NCBI RefSeq assembly: GCF_001750145.1
Contig: NZ_CP015732.1
Span: 806,001-870,000 of the forward strand
Length of the DNA: 64,000 nt
Source: Arthrobacter sp. U41
GTDB lineage: Bacteria; Actinomycetota; Actinomycetes; Actinomycetales; Micrococcaceae
Direction of reading: 5' to 3'
Each line of letters opens with the position of its first letter. Position 1 is the first letter of the stretch. Positions 24,998 to 34,717 of the stretch are shown here, one piece after another. Both the position numbers and the translations under genes were made by a program. Below the pieces are notes generated by a model that was given only the letters and a program-made list of their open reading frames with translations, was not told where the DNA came from and did not search any database.

Positions 24998-27667
24998 TTA
25001 CCCCTTGCGGCTGACGGACAGCCCGCTGCCGGTGGAGGCGCCGCCGTCGGGCCGGTCCGACCCTTCGGCCCCGCCCACGGTGAGCTCCGTGAGGTCCGGG
25101 GCGGTGTCCACGAGCACGGTGTCGCCATCGGTAATCGTCCCGGCCAGGATGGCCTTGGCCAGCCGGTCGCCGATTTCACGCTGCACCAGCCGGCGCAGCG
25201 GCCGGGCGCCGTAGGCGGGGTCGAAGCCGGTCACCGCGAGCCAGGCGCGGGCGCCCTCGGTCACTTCCAGGTTGAGCCGGCGGCCCTTGAGGCGTTCGCC
25301 CAGTTCCTTGACCTGCAGCTCGACGATCCGGGACAGCTCCTCGACGTTCAGCGGGTCGAACAGCACCACCTCATCGAGCCGGTTCAGGAACTCGGGCTTG
25401 AAGGAGGCGTGCACGGTGGCCATCACGGCCTCGCGCTTGGCGGCCGCATCCAGGGCCGGGTCCACCAGGAACTGGCTGCCCAGGTTGGAGGTCAGCACCA
25501 GGATCACGTTGCGGAAGTCCACGGTGCGGCCCTGGCCGTCGGTGAGGCGGCCGTCGTCGAGCACCTGCAGGAGGATGTCAAACACCTCGGGGTGGGCCTT
25601 TTCCACCTCATCCAGCAGCAGCACGGAGTACGGTCGGCGGCGGACGGCCTCGGTGAGCTGGCCGCCCTCCTCGTAGCCCACATAGCCGGGGGGCGCCCCG
25701 ACGAGTCGGGCCACGGAGTGCTTTTCCGAATATTCGGACATGTCGATCCGCACCATGGCGCGTTCGTCGTCGAACAGGAAGTCGGCCAGCGCCTTCGCCA
25801 GCTCGGTCTTGCCGACGCCGGTGGGGCCGAGGAACAGGAACGAACCGGTGGGCCGGTTGGGGTCGCTGATCCCGGCACGGGCGCGGCGGACGGCGTCGGA
25901 GACCGCGGTGACAGCCTTGGCCTGGCCGATCAGCCGCTCGCCGATCACGTGTTCCATCTCCAGCAGCTTCTGGCTTTCGCCCTGCAGCATGCGGCCGGCG
26001 GGGATGCCGGTCCAGGCGGAAATCACCTCGGCGATGTCGTCCGCGGTGACCTCGTCCGCGACCATAAGGTCCTGCTTGGCACCGCCGCCGGCCACCCGGG
26101 CCGATTCCGCTTCGGCGGCTTCGTTGAGTTCCCGCTCCAGGGCGGGAAGTTCGCCGTACAGGATCCGTGAGGCCGCTTCGAGGTCGCCTTCACGCTGGTA
26201 TTTCTCGGCGGCGGAGCGCAGTTCGTCGATCCGGGCTTTGAGGTCACCGACGCGGTTCAGGCCGGCTTTCTCGGCTTCCCAGCGGGCGTTCAGCGCGGAG
26301 AGCTCTTCCTTCTTGTCCGCCATGTCCGCCCGGATCGCGGCGAGCCGTTCCACCGAGGCGGGGTCGGTTTCGTTGGCCAGGGCGAGTTCCTCCATGGTGA
26401 GGCGGTCCACCTGGCGGCGCAGCTGGTCAATCTCCTCCGGGGCGGAATCGATCTCCATCCGCAGCCGGGAGGCGGCCTCGTCGACGAGGTCGATCGCTTT
26501 GTCCGGCAGCTGCCGGCCCGAGATGTAGCGGTTCGAGAGCGTGGCCGCGGCTACGAGGGCGGAGTCGGAGATGGCGACCTTGTGGTGCGCCTCGTAGCGT
26601 TCCTTGAGGCCGCGCAGGATGCCGATGGTGTCCTCCACGCTTGGCTCCCCGACGAAGACCTGCTGGAAGCGGCGTTCCAGTGCGGGGTCCTTTTCGATGT
26701 TCTCGCGGTATTCGTCCAGGGTGGTGGCGCCGATCAGCCGGAGCTCGCCGCGGGCCAGCATGGGCTCGAGCATATTGCCCGCGTCCATGGAGCTGTCCCC
26801 GGACGCGCCGGCCCCCACCACGGTGTGGATCTCGTCGATGAAGGTGACGATCTGGCCCTCGGAGCCCTTGATCTCCTCCAGGACGGCCTTGAGCCGTTCC
26901 TCGAATTCGCCGCGGTATTTGGCGCCGGCCACCATGGAGGCGAGGTCCAGGGCGATCAGGGTCTTGCCGCGCAGGCTCTCGGGGACGTCGCCGGCGACGA
27001 TGCGCTGGGCCAGGCCTTCGACGACGGCGGTCTTGCCGACGCCGGGTTCGCCGATGATGACGGGGTTGTTCTTGGTCCGGCGGCTCAGCACCTGGATGAT
27101 GCGGCGGATCTCGGCGTCGCGGCCGATCACCGGGTCCAGCTTGCCGGAGCGGGCAATCGCGGTGAGGTCGGTGCCGTACTTCTCCAGCGCCTGGAAGGTG
27201 TTTTCGGGGTCGGCGGTGTCCACCTTGCGGTCGCCGCGAACCCCCGGCAGGGCGGCGAGCAGCGCCTCGTGGGAGGCGCCGGCGTCGCGCATCAGCTTGC
27301 CGACGGCGTCACTTCCGGACGCGAGCCCCAGCAGCAGGTGCTCGGTGGAGACGAAGGTGTCGCCGAGCCGCTCGGCCTCGTTCTGGGCGTTCTTGATGGC
27401 CTGCAGGGCGGTGCGGGACAGCTGCGGCTGCTGCACCGAGGTGCCGGAGGTGGACGGCAGGGCCTTGATGGCAGTACTGGCCTGGACGCTGACGGAATCG
27501 GGATCCGTGCCGGTGGCGCGGAGGAGCGCCACGGCCACACCCTCGCGCTGGTCCATGAGCGCCTTGAGCAGGTGGGCGGGTTCGAGCTGGGGATTTCCCG
27601 CCGTCGAGGCGTTCATGGCGGCTGCCGCAAGAGCCTCCTGGCTCTTGGTGGTGAATTTGGCGTCCAA
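24998..27667 (-). CDS. clpB: ATP-dependent disaggregase ClpB
   Basis: The 889-aa Hsp100 chaperone extracts proteins from aggregates together with DnaK. Domains in order are: the N domain ([17 protein letters not shown]), AAA-1 with Walker A GEPGVGKT, the coiled-coil middle domain (about residues 410-525, rich in [16 protein letters not shown] heptads), and AAA-2 with [34 protein letters not shown] and [12 protein letters not shown]. The C-terminal SVSRKG extension is short. The TTG at 27667 is chosen: AAGGAG lies 6 nt upstream, and it places the HAIR operator in the promoter rather than in the gene. Confidence 0.95.
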   Translation of the reverse strand: MDAKFTTKSQEALAAAAMNASTAGNPQLEPAHLLKALMDQREGVAVALLRATGTDPDSVSVQASTAIKALPSTSGTSVQQPQLSRTALQAIKNAQNEAERLGDTFVSTEHLLLGLASGSDAVGKLMRDAGASHEALLAALPGVRGDRKVDTADPENTFQALEKYGTDLTAIARSGKLDPVIGRDAEIRRIIQVLSRRTKNNPVIIGEPGVGKTAVVEGLAQRIVAGDVPESLRGKTLIALDLASMVAGAKYRGEFEERLKAVLEEIKGSEGQIVTFIDEIHTVVGAGASGDSSMDAGNMLEPMLARGELRLIGATTLDEYRENIEKDPALERRFQQVFVGEPSVEDTIGILRGLKERYEAHHKVAISDSALVAAATLSNRYISGRQLPDKAIDLVDEAASRLRMEIDSAPEEIDQLRRQVDRLTMEELALANETDPASVERLAAIRADMADKKEELSALNARWEAEKAGLNRVGDLKARIDELRSAAEKYQREGDLEAASRILYGELPALERELNEAAEAESARVAGGGAKQDLMVADEVTADDIAEVISAWTGIPAGRMLQGESQKLLEMEHVIGERLIGQAKAVTAVSDAVRRARAGISDPNRPTGSFLFLGPTGVGKTELAKALADFLFDDERAMVRIDMSEYSEKHSVARLVGAPPGYVGYEEGGQLTEAVRRRPYSVLLLDEVEKAHPEVFDILLQVLDDGRLTDGQGRTVDFRNVILVLTSNLGSQFLVDPALDAAAKREAVMATVHASFKPEFLNRLDEVVLFDPLNVEELSRIVELQVKELGERLKGRRLNLEVTEGARAWLAVTGFDPAYGARPLRRLVQREIGDRLAKAILAGTITDGDTVLVDTAPDLTELTVGGAEGSDRPDGGASTGSGLSVSRKG

Positions 27668-27693
27668 AGAGAGCTCCTTCCGGGAACATGCTG

Positions 27694-27721
27694 ATATTAA
27701 AGTTGAGTCTACTCCGCTCAA
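27694..27721 (-). promoter_or_regulatory. clpB promoter with HAIR operator (HspR site)
   Basis: On the minus strand TTGAGC (27716-27721), a 16-nt spacer and TAATAT (27694-27699) form a good promoter. TTGAG-N9-CTCAA (27703-27721) matches the HspR-associated inverted repeat core, CTTGAGT-N7-ACTCAAG, and overlaps the -35 box and spacer. Heat-shock control by HspR repression is therefore predicted. Confidence 0.75.
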
Positions 27722-27859
27722 CTCTGCATTGGGTCCCTTTGGCTCCATGTTTGCCGACAGCGAAAGGACTGTCTAGGGCCAGAGTCCCCCGCCGGGCACC
27801 TGGCCACCTCCGCGGGACATGCCCTCCGCGCGCGCTGAGCGCTGGACATAGTCCCAACC

Positions 27860-28025
27860 TGCCCACCGGCCAGGTCCAGGACTGGACATGTCCCGCGGCC
27901 AGGTTGCCAGCCCTGGAACGCGCCTCGAGGAATTTCACCGCGCGAACAGGACATGCCCACCGGCCAGGTCCAGGACTGGACATGTCCCGCTCCGCTAACC
28001 CGGGTCCGGGACTGGGCGTGTCCCG
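27860..28025. repeat. 37-bp direct repeat, two perfect copies and one partial
   Basis: Copies at 27860-27896 and 27954-27990 are identical and contain CCAGGACTGGACATGTCCCG, itself centred on the palindrome GGACATGTCC. A degenerate third copy of the core lies at 28005-28025. The same 18-bp core also occurs inside the MFS gene at 51345-51362. Confidence 0.8.
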
Positions 28026-28033
28026 TTAAAGCC

Positions 28034-28072
28034 ATTCGACGGTCGGCTCCCCCAAGGAGCCGACCGTCGAAT
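28034..28072. terminator. 17-bp perfect hairpin
   Basis: Arms 28034-28050 and 28056-28072 are exact complements (ATTCGACGGTCGGCTCC) with a 5-nt loop, followed by AATGGGG. It sits between divergent genes, so it may end an unannotated short transcript from the repeat region. Confidence 0.6.
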
Positions 28073-28156
28073 AATGGGGCCGGTCCGATGTCGGCGGACC
28101 AGTCCGTAGAGCGGTCGGGGGAACCGCTCCTGCAGGGAATTTCGCTGTTCATCCAT

Positions 28157-28176
28157 CTTGTCACACACATGACAAG
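28157..28176. promoter_or_regulatory. perfect inverted repeat, candidate operator
   Basis: CTTGTCA-N6-TGACAAG lies 46 bp before the AhpD-like start and just upstream of its promoter. Two further TGTCA half-sites follow at 28180-28191. It looks like the binding site of a dimeric repressor or activator. Confidence 0.55.
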
Positions 28177-28209
28177 TCTGTCACGCGTGTCAACGAAGTT
28201 TCCGGTGGG

Positions 28210-28215
28210 TAGGCT
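28210..28215 (+). promoter_or_regulatory. -10 box of the AhpD-like gene, leaderless type
   Basis: TAGGCT, 7 nt, then ATG at 28223, with no ribosome binding site. Confidence 0.45.
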
Positions 28216-28222
28216 TTGGATC

Positions 28223-28714
28223 ATGGATGAGACCGCGGCAGCACAGCACCACACCACCCGATCCGTTTTCCTGGACAAGCAGCACCCGGCCGCCTGGCGC
28301 GCCCTGAACGGACTGGGCCTGAAAGCCAAGGAGGCCGCTGATGAGGCCGGCCTGGACCGGACCCTGATCGAGCTGCTGAATGTCCGCATCTCGCAGATCA
28401 ACGGCTGCGCCTTTTGCCTGGATCTGCACGTCGGCGACGCCGTGAAGAACGGCGAGTCCGCCCAGCGGCTTGCAGTCCTCCCGGCCTGGCGCGATACGGA
28501 CCTCTTCAGCGAGAAGGAACGCGCCGCCCTGACCCTGGCCGAGGCCATCACCAACATTTCGGACGCCGGCGCCCGGGAACACGAGGGTGCCGCCGCCAGG
28601 AAACACCTCACGGACGAGGAGTTCTCCGCCATCAGCTGGCTGGTGATCACCATGAACGCCTTCAACCGGGTTTCGATCGTCAGCCAGCACCCGGTCCGCA
28701 AAGACCGCGGCTAG
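28223..28714 (+). CDS. carboxymuconolactone decarboxylase/AhpD-like protein
   Basis: The 163-aa all-helical protein has the AhpD redox motif in LIELLNVRISQINGCAFCLDLHVGDAV, with a CxxC and the downstream His that activates the cysteines. Such proteins are peroxidases or peroxidase partners, so a thiol-dependent defence against peroxide or nitrosative stress is likely. The start is set by the leaderless promoter box. The perfect palindrome upstream suggests a dedicated regulator, whose gene is not adjacent. It ends 80 bp from the convergent modC. Confidence 0.85.
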   Translation: MDETAAAQHHTTRSVFLDKQHPAAWRALNGLGLKAKEAADEAGLDRTLIELLNVRISQINGCAFCLDLHVGDAVKNGESAQRLAVLPAWRDTDLFSEKERAALTLAEAITNISDAGAREHEGAAARKHLTDEEFSAISWLVITMNAFNRVSIVSQHPVRKDRG

Positions 28715-28794
28715 CCGGACCCGGGACGCGGCTTCGCTTTCACGCTGCGCATTCCCGTCGTGAAGACGTCACGCCGATTGGATCTGTGACGCCG

Positions 28795-29844
28795 CTACGC
28801 CGGGTAGATCGACACCGCCGCCGCCTTGACCACGAAATAGACCGCGAGACCTGGAGCCAGCCCGAGGTCCGCCGAGGCAGCGGGGGTTACGTCCGCGGAC
28901 AGCTCGCCGGCGCGGACCCGGATCTGGTCCCCGTGCGGCTCCAGGTCCGTGACCGTGACACGAAACGAGTTCCGCGGGCTGCCGTGTGCCTCGCTCAGGA
29001 AAACCGACACGGCCGACGGCGGGAATGCCGCCACGCCCGCCTGCCCGGCGGCGAGCGGAGCGTCGTGCTGGCCGGCAAACTCGAGGCCCCCGGGGGTCCG
29101 GATCCCGGCGGACGTCACGGTCCCCGGCACCAGGTTCAGCCCGGCCAGCCCCGCGGCGAAGCGGCTGCGCGGCCGCCGGAGGACCTCACGGGTGGGGCCC
29201 TCCTCGGTGATCCGGCCCTCCTCCATCACGATCACCCGGTCCGCGAGCATGTAGGCGTCCAGCACGTCGTGGGTGACGATAATGGCACTCCGGCCGCTCA
29301 GAACCCGCCTGAGCAGCCGCCGCAGCAGCGGAGCGGCGTGGATGTCCAGGGCGGACAGCGGCTCATCCAGCAGCAGCACCTCCGGGTTCGCGGCCAGCGC
29401 CCGGGCCACAGCCACGCGCTGCGCCTGCCCTCCGGACAGCTCCCCCGGCCGCCGGGCGGCGAGTTCCGAAGCGTCGACCTCGGCAAGCCAGTGCCGGGCA
29501 GCCTCCCGGGCCTCCCGTTTGGGCACCCCGCTGCTCCGGGGTCCAAAGGCCACGTTTTCAAGTGCGCTCAGGTGCGGAAAAAGCAGCGGATCCTGGGCCA
29601 GCAGGGCGGTTCCGCGGCGGTGCGGCGCGGTCCAGGCAGGCGCTCCCGCGCCCCGGTCGAACAGGACCCGGCCGTTCACCTCGGCCCGGCCGGTGTCCGG
29701 ACGGAGCAGCCCGGCGATCACGGACAGCAGCGTGGATTTCCCCGCCCCGTTCGGCCCGAGCACCGCGACCGTCTCGCCGGGCGCCAGGCTGAGCGAGACC
29801 TCAAAGCGGCGGGCGGCCAGGGCGGCGTCGAAGGTGAAGGTCAT
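28795..29844 (-). CDS. modC: molybdate ABC transporter ATP-binding protein
   Basis: The 349-aa ABC ATPase has Walker [10 protein letters not shown], the Q-loop at [11 protein letters not shown], signature [15 protein letters not shown], Walker [13 protein letters not shown] and switch His in [10 protein letters not shown]. The last 100 residues form a MOP/TOBE-like molybdate sensor domain ([47 protein letters not shown]). It powers molybdate uptake with the ModB and ModA products encoded upstream. It overlaps modB by 4 bp. The molybdenum is presumably used by the xanthine dehydrogenase in this window. Confidence 0.93.
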   Translation of the reverse strand: MTFTFDAALAARRFEVSLSLAPGETVAVLGPNGAGKSTLLSVIAGLLRPDTGRAEVNGRVLFDRGAGAPAWTAPHRRGTALLAQDPLLFPHLSALENVAFGPRSSGVPKREAREAARHWLAEVDASELAARRPGELSGGQAQRVAVARALAANPEVLLLDEPLSALDIHAAPLLRRLLRRVLSGRSAIIVTHDVLDAYMLADRVIVMEEGRITEEGPTREVLRRPRSRFAAGLAGLNLVPGTVTSAGIRTPGGLEFAGQHDAPLAAGQAGVAAFPPSAVSVFLSEAHGSPRNSFRVTVTDLEPHGDQIRVRAGELSADVTPAASADLGLAPGLAVYFVVKAAAVSIYPA

Positions 29845-30692
29845 GGCGCCACCCGCCCGGGGGTGCCCGCACTTCGGGCCGTTCTGCCGCCCGGGCCCGC
29901 CGGTGCGGGACCCCGGTAGGAGAGCCCGACGACGATGACCGCCACCGCGACCAGCAGCAGGGACAGCGCGACGGCGGCGTCGGCGTCGGTCTCGCGCTGC
30001 AGGTAGATTTCCAGCGGCAGGGTGCGGGTGACGCCCTGCAGGCTCCCGGCGAAGGTGAGGGTGGCGCCAAATTCGCCCAGGCTCCTGGCGAAGGAGAGCA
30101 CGGCCCCGGACGCGAGTCCCGGCAGGACCAGCGGGAGGGTGACCCGGCGCAGCACGGTGGTGGGGCGCGCACCGAGGGTCGCGGCCACGGCCTCGTACCG
30201 GCTGCCGGCCGAACGGAGGGCACCCTCGAGGCTGACCACAAGGAACGGCAGGGCAACGAAGGTCTGGGCCAGCACCACCGCCGTCGTCGAGAACGCGATC
30301 TGGATGCCGGCGACTTCAAGGCTCCTGCCCAGGAGGCCCTGGCGGCCGAAGGCGTAGAGCAGCGCGATGCCGCCCACCACCGGGGGCAGCACCAGCGGCA
30401 GCAGCACGAAGGACCGCAGCAGCCGCTGGCCGGGGAAGTCGCCGCGGGCCAGCACCAGCGCCAGCGGCACCCCGAACAGCACGCACAGCGCCGTGCTCGC
30501 GGCTGCGGTGCGGAGGCTCAGCCCCAGGGCCGTGAGGGACGAGTCGGAGGTGACCAGCGGGATGAACTGCGGCCAGTTGACCCTGCCCACCATCGCCGCG
30601 AGCGGCAGCAGCACAAACAGCGCCCCGACGGCGGCCATGGCAAGGACCCAGCGCGGAATCCCGCTGTAGGCACTGTCTCTCCGGCGTTCCAT
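29841..30692 (-). CDS. modB: molybdate ABC transporter permease
   Basis: The 283-aa inner-membrane permease has about six hydrophobic segments ([87 protein letters not shown]). The cytoplasmic EAA loop is [31 protein letters not shown]. It forms the translocation path for molybdate. Its ATG is overlapped at the 3' end by modC (ATGA), and modA ends 7 nt upstream. Confidence 0.92.
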   Translation of the reverse strand: MERRRDSAYSGIPRWVLAMAAVGALFVLLPLAAMVGRVNWPQFIPLVTSDSSLTALGLSLRTAAASTALCVLFGVPLALVLARGDFPGQRLLRSFVLLPLVLPPVVGGIALLYAFGRQGLLGRSLEVAGIQIAFSTTAVVLAQTFVALPFLVVSLEGALRSAGSRYEAVAATLGARPTTVLRRVTLPLVLPGLASGAVLSFARSLGEFGATLTFAGSLQGVTRTLPLEIYLQRETDADAAVALSLLLVAVAVIVVGLSYRGPAPAGPGGRTARSAGTPGRVAP

Positions 30693-30698
30693 GCGGTC

Positions 30699-31499
30699 CT
30701 ACGGCGCTCCGAAGCCGGCATCGCTGAGCAACTGCCGGCCTTCGGGTCCCGTGACGGCCGCCAGGAAGGCGGCCGCCAGTTCCTTGTTCCTGCTGGTCCG
30801 CAGCACGGCGATCGGATAGGTGTTCACGGCCGCGGCGGACTCGGCGAACCGGATTTCTTTGACCCTGTTCCCGGCGGCCAGGACGTCCGTGACGTAGACC
30901 AGCCCGGCGTCGGCCTCTCCCGAAATGACTTTGCCCAGGACATCGGTCACGGACGATTCCTCACTGACCGGGTTCAGCGTGGTGCCGGTTTCCCTTTCGG
31001 CCACTTTCGCGGCCGCGCCGCACGGAACCTGCCCCGCGCAGATGACTGTCCGGACGCCGGGCCGGGCGAGGTCCGCGAAGGAGGTGATGGCCGCGGGGTT
31101 CGCCGGGGGAACGGCGATGGTCAGCACGTTGCTGGCGAAGTCCTGGGGTGGTCCTTCGAGCTGTCCCGCGCTGCTCAATTGGGCCATCGTGCCGGCATCG
31201 GCGGAGGCGAAGACATCCGCCGGGGCCCCCTGGCCGATCTGGGTGGCCAGGTCGGAGGAGCCCGCGAAGCTGAGCGCCACTGTGGTTCCCGGGTTCCCGG
31301 CCTCGAACTGCTCGGCAAGCGCCGTGAAGGGGGCCTTGAGGGAGGCTGCGGCGAAGACGGTGACAGTCTTGCCGGCGCCGCCGTCGCCGGAGACCGCGCC
31401 GCAGGAGGCGAGCGCGGCCGACAGCGTTCCCGCCGCCAGCAGGGCACCGAACCTCAGGGCGGCCGTCCGCAGGGCACCGAACCGCAGTGCGGCCCTCAT
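30699..31499 (-). CDS. modA: molybdate-binding lipoprotein
   Basis: The 266-aa periplasmic-type binding protein has a lipoprotein signal (LAAGTLSAALASC, lipobox Cys near residue 30). The ModA fold is shown by KTVTVFAAASLKAPFTALAEQFEAGNPGTTVALSFAGSSDLATQIGQGAPADVFASAD. The anion-binding Ser in AAASL and SFAGSS are the expected oxyanion contacts. The start at 31499 overlaps the stop of the upstream regulator by 4 bp and gives a proper signal peptide; a longer frame would not. Confidence 0.92.
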   Translation of the reverse strand: MRAALRFGALRTAALRFGALLAAGTLSAALASCGAVSGDGGAGKTVTVFAAASLKAPFTALAEQFEAGNPGTTVALSFAGSSDLATQIGQGAPADVFASADAGTMAQLSSAGQLEGPPQDFASNVLTIAVPPANPAAITSFADLARPGVRTVICAGQVPCGAAAKVAERETGTTLNPVSEESSVTDVLGKVISGEADAGLVYVTDVLAAGNRVKEIRFAESAAAVNTYPIAVLRTSRNKELAAAFLAAVTGPEGRQLLSDAGFGAP

Positions 31500-31906
31500 A
31501 TGACGCTCTTGCCCTTGGGGGTTTCGATGATCACCGTGGTGGCCTTGACGACGGCGGTCGCGACCGAGCCGAGTTCCAGGCCGAGCTCCCGCACGGCCTC
31601 GCTGCTCATCAGCGACACCACCCGGAACGGCCCGCACTGCAGTTCCACCTGCGCCATGACCGTGTCGGCGGTGATGGCCGTGACCAGTCCCACGAAGCGG
31701 TTGCGGGCCGAGCTGCCCGCCTTGGCCGGATCATCCGGAAGCTGGGCCTGCTCCCGGGCCAGCGACGCGAGTTCCAGCCCGTCCACGGCGAGCCGCCCGG
31801 CGTCGTCCCGGTGCGGGGTCAGGCTTCCGTTCTCGGTCCAGCGCCGGATGGTGTCATCGCTGACACCCAGCAGCCGGGCCGCCTCGGAAACGCGGATATT
31901 AGGCAT
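31496..31906 (-). CDS. HTH and TOBE/Mop domain protein, probable molybdate regulator
   Basis: The 136-aa product has a MerR/excisionase-type HTH at residues 1-40 (IRVSEAARLLGVSDDTIRRWTENGSLTPHRDDAGRLAVDG). A Mop-type molybdate-binding domain occupies residues 68-133 (ARNRFVGLVTAITADTVMAQVELQCGPFRVVSLMSSEAVRELGLELGSVATAVVKATTVIIETPKG). It heads modABC with a 4-bp overlap, so it probably senses molybdate and controls its own operon. A leaderless promoter box (TAGAGT, 31913-31918) sits 6 nt before its ATG. Confidence 0.85.
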   Translation of the reverse strand: MPNIRVSEAARLLGVSDDTIRRWTENGSLTPHRDDAGRLAVDGLELASLAREQAQLPDDPAKAGSSARNRFVGLVTAITADTVMAQVELQCGPFRVVSLMSSEAVRELGLELGSVATAVVKATTVIIETPKGKSVI

Positions 31907-31912
31907 ATGGAC

Positions 31913-31918
31913 ACTCTA
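31913..31918 (-). promoter_or_regulatory. -10 box of the regulator-modABC operon, leaderless type
   Basis: On the minus strand TAGAGT is followed by 6 nt and the ATG at 31906. It is the only promoter-like site seen for the four-gene operon. Confidence 0.5.
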
Positions 31919-32078
31919 ACCCGCATCTGCGGAGTTCTTCCGTCTTGCGGCCCGCAAATCCGGGAATAGCCGGCCGCGGCACCTGACCGGTCCGGAAAAG
32001 GATCCTCTGGCCCCGGCGCCCTCCCTGGACTTAAAATTTCTGCGAGGGGTGGAGCCTCGGTCGCCTAGGAGCACCGCC

Positions 32079-33413
32079 GTGATGTGGATCAAACCGGAAG
32101 ACCCGGGCTATGACGAGTCCAGGACACTGTTCAACGCCATGATCGACCGCCGCCCGGCGGTGATTGCCCCCTGCAGCACCCCGGCCGACGTCGCCGAAGC
32201 GCTCAAATACGCCAAGGACCACAACCTTGCCGTCGCTGTCCGGGCCGGCGGTCATTCCGTGGCCGGTATGTCGATGAACGACGGCGGTCTCGTGGTCGAT
32301 GTGCGGCCGATGAAATCCGCCCGGGTCGACCCGGAAACGCGCACCGCGACGGTCGGGGCCGGCCTGACCTGCGGGGAATTCGACCGGGCCACCCAGCAGC
32401 ACGGCCTCGCCCTCACCGGAGGCCGGGTCTCCACCACGGGCCTCGCCGGCTTTACACTCGGCGGCGGCTCCGGCTGGCTGGAGCGTGCCTTCGGCTTCGC
32501 CTGTGACGACCTGATCTCCCTGGACCTGGTCACCGCCGACGGGGAACAGGTCACCGCCAGTGCAACGGAGAACCCCGAACTGTTCTGGGCCCTGCACGGC
32601 GGCGGCGGGAACTTCGGCGTCGTCACGTCCTTCACCTTCGGCCTGCACCGGCTCGGCCCGACGGTCCACGCGGGACTGATGCTGTGGCCCGGCGACGCGG
32701 CACCTGAGATCAGCCGCGGCTACCGGGAACTGGCACTCGCGGCGCCGAACGAGGAATGCGCGACCATCCTCTACCTGACCATCCCGCCCGAACCGGAGAT
32801 GCCCCCGCAGATGGTCGGCAAGATGGCGGTCGGCGTCGTCTACGCCTACGCCGGGGACGCCGCGGAAGGTGCCGAGCACGCCAAGCCCTACCGCGAGCTG
32901 GGACCCGCCGTGGATCTCGTGGAGGACACCGGCTACGCGGACTTCCAGTGCTCACTGGACGACCCGCCGGGCAAGTACAACTACTGGAGTGCTGACTACC
33001 ACGACGAACTCTCCGATGCCGCCCTGGATGTCATCCTCGACTCCGCCCGCAACCTGCCGGGGCCCAGTTCCCAGCAGCTCGTGGCCCACTGGGGCGGGGC
33101 GGTGAGCGGCCCGGCCGCGGCAGCCACCCCGCTGCTGAACCGGAACGCCAGCTGGGTGACCCACCCCTTCGGTCTGGGCGACACCCCGCAGGGCGGCCAG
33201 GAGGCGAAGGCCTGGGTCAAGAGGTTCCGCCAGGACATCGCGCCCTACGCGACCGGGGGCGTGTGGCTGAACTTCATCGGCGACGAGGGCCAGGAACGGG
33301 TCCGGGCGGCCTTCGGCGAGGAGAACTACAACCGGCTGGCCCAGGTGAAACGGGAGTTCGACCCGGAGAACACGTTCCGCGGGAACCAGAACATCCGGCC
33401 CGCCGATTCCTGA
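32079..33413 (+). CDS. FAD-linked oxidoreductase, berberine-bridge type
   Basis: The 444-aa product has a PCMH-type FAD domain in the N-terminal half (IDRRPAVIAPCSTPADVAEALKYAKDHNLAVAVRAGGHSVAGMSMNDGGLVVDV) whose RAGGHS His is the usual covalent flavin attachment site, plus STTGLAGFTLGGGSGWLERAFGFACDDL. The C-terminal BBE segment ends NYNRLAQVKREFDPENTFRGNQNI. Substrates of relatives include sugars and alkaloid-like alcohols; none can be chosen here. The GTG at 32079 is taken because AGGAG lies 7 nt upstream; ATG 32082 is an alternative. Confidence 0.85.
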   Translation: MMWIKPEDPGYDESRTLFNAMIDRRPAVIAPCSTPADVAEALKYAKDHNLAVAVRAGGHSVAGMSMNDGGLVVDVRPMKSARVDPETRTATVGAGLTCGEFDRATQQHGLALTGGRVSTTGLAGFTLGGGSGWLERAFGFACDDLISLDLVTADGEQVTASATENPELFWALHGGGGNFGVVTSFTFGLHRLGPTVHAGLMLWPGDAAPEISRGYRELALAAPNEECATILYLTIPPEPEMPPQMVGKMAVGVVYAYAGDAAEGAEHAKPYRELGPAVDLVEDTGYADFQCSLDDPPGKYNYWSADYHDELSDAALDVILDSARNLPGPSSQQLVAHWGGAVSGPAAAATPLLNRNASWVTHPFGLGDTPQGGQEAKAWVKRFRQDIAPYATGGVWLNFIGDEGQERVRAAFGEENYNRLAQVKREFDPENTFRGNQNIRPADS

Positions 33414-33498
33414 AAACGGGCCAGTCCCCGGGCTGGAGCCCCGGCTGTGAGACGGTTGGTAAGTAGCATGACCATCCGAGAGCGGGAGACAAAACAGC

Positions 33499-34692
33499 AT
33501 GGGCAGTCCGGAGAAGACAACACCCTGGAGCGACAGCCTGGGCCGCGCCAGCATCAGGACCGCGCAGGTCCTCCTGCTACTGGTCCTGACCGTGGTGGTG
33601 GTCTATGCCCTGATCCAGGTGCGGCTCGTGGTGATTCCGGCGCTGCTGGCCCTGATTCTGGCCGCCGCGATCTCACCGTTCGTCCACTGGCTGCGCCGCC
33701 GCGGCTGGCCGAGCGCCGCCGCCACGGGCTTCTCGTTCGTGGCGCTCCTGCTCGCGTTCGGTGCCGTGATCACCGGCATCGTCTTCGCCGTGATGAGCCA
33801 GGCCGACGAACTGGCCAGCAAGGCCACGGAGGGATTCGACCGGGTCTATGACTTCATCCGCACCGGTCCCATCCCGGTCGATGACGCGCAGATCCAGCAG
33901 GTGCGCGACGCCGCCATCGACTTCGCCACCTCCAGCACCGTCGGAGCGGGCGCCATCTCCGGGCTCAGCGCCGCCGGCAACTTCATCACCGGCGCCCTGC
34001 TTATGGCCGTGATCCTGTTCTTCTTCCTGAAGGACGGCGAGCGCATCTGGGCGTTTGTGCTGCGGGCGTTCAAGGGCAGGAAGCTGGTGAAGGCACGCCG
34101 CGCCGGCGAGCGGAGCCTCAACGTGCTCGGCGGCTATGTGCGGGGAACATCCATTGTGGCCCTCGTGGATGCCTTCTTCATTGGCCTCGCGCTCGTGGTG
34201 ATGGGGGTGCCGCTCGCCCTGCCGCTCTCCGCACTGACCTTCATCGGGGCCTTCATCCCGCTGATCGGCGCCACCCTGGCCGGCATCCTGGCGGCGCTCG
34301 TCGCGCTGGTCGCCAACGGTCCGCTCGCGGCCCTGATCGTCATCATCGTCGTGATCGTCGTCAACCAGCTGGAGGGCAACTTCCTTCAGCCCGTGGTGAT
34401 GGGCCAGGCGCTCAACGTGCACGCCCTCGTCATCCTGCTCGCCCTCACGGCCGGCACCATCCTCGCCGGCATCATCGGCGCGATCCTTGCCGTCCCCCTC
34501 GTGGCGGTGGGCTGGGCCGCGATCAAGGCCTGGAACTCGGAGGAGACCATCACGCCCGAGGCCATCGCGGAGGCCGAGCATGAGACGCGGCTGAATGAAC
34601 AGGGCGAAGGCGTGCGCTCCAAGCCGCTCAGCGCCCGGACCCAGTCGGAGAAGCAGTCCGACACCGCCGCCACCGACGCCAGCCAGGGCTGA
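33499..34692 (+). CDS. AI-2E family (PerM-type) membrane transporter
   Basis: The 397-aa membrane protein has about eight helices. The family pattern is clear: an N-terminal helix pair (VLLLLVLTVVVVYALIQVRLVVIPALLALILAAAISPFVHWL), a soluble middle segment (residues about 90-160), FFFLKDGERIWAFVLRAF, VRGTSIVALVDAFFIGLALVVMGVPLALPLSALTFIGAFIPLIGATLAGILAALVAL and NQLEGNFLQPVVMGQALNVHALVILLALTAG. Members export small solutes or act as Na+/H+ antiporters. AI-2 transport should not be assumed. The C-terminal 45 residues are charged and cytoplasmic. Confidence 0.9.
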   Translation: MGSPEKTTPWSDSLGRASIRTAQVLLLLVLTVVVVYALIQVRLVVIPALLALILAAAISPFVHWLRRRGWPSAAATGFSFVALLLAFGAVITGIVFAVMSQADELASKATEGFDRVYDFIRTGPIPVDDAQIQQVRDAAIDFATSSTVGAGAISGLSAAGNFITGALLMAVILFFFLKDGERIWAFVLRAFKGRKLVKARRAGERSLNVLGGYVRGTSIVALVDAFFIGLALVVMGVPLALPLSALTFIGAFIPLIGATLAGILAALVALVANGPLAALIVIIVVIVVNQLEGNFLQPVVMGQALNVHALVILLALTAGTILAGIIGAILAVPLVAVGWAAIKAWNSEETITPEAIAEAEHETRLNEQGEGVRSKPLSARTQSEKQSDTAATDASQG

Positions 34693-34705
34693 TCCGCAGC
34701 CGGAT

Positions 34706-34711
34706 TAGACT
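34706..34711 (+). promoter_or_regulatory. -10 box of the DUF4031/HD gene, leaderless type
   Basis: TAGACT, 6 nt, then ATG at 34718, with no ribosome binding site. Confidence 0.45.
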
Positions 34712-34717
34712 TCCCCC

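Larger units (their letters stand above)
27722..28222. other. long divergent region between clpB and the AhpD-like gene
   Basis: No protein is supported in these roughly 500 bp. The region holds a 37-bp direct repeat in two copies, a third partial copy, a strong hairpin and an inverted-repeat operator, listed separately. Confidence 0.6.

Noticed and set aside
33499..34692. AI-2E permease taken as evidence of quorum sensing
   Set aside because: The family name is historical and most members transport other solutes; no luxS or lsr gene is nearby.
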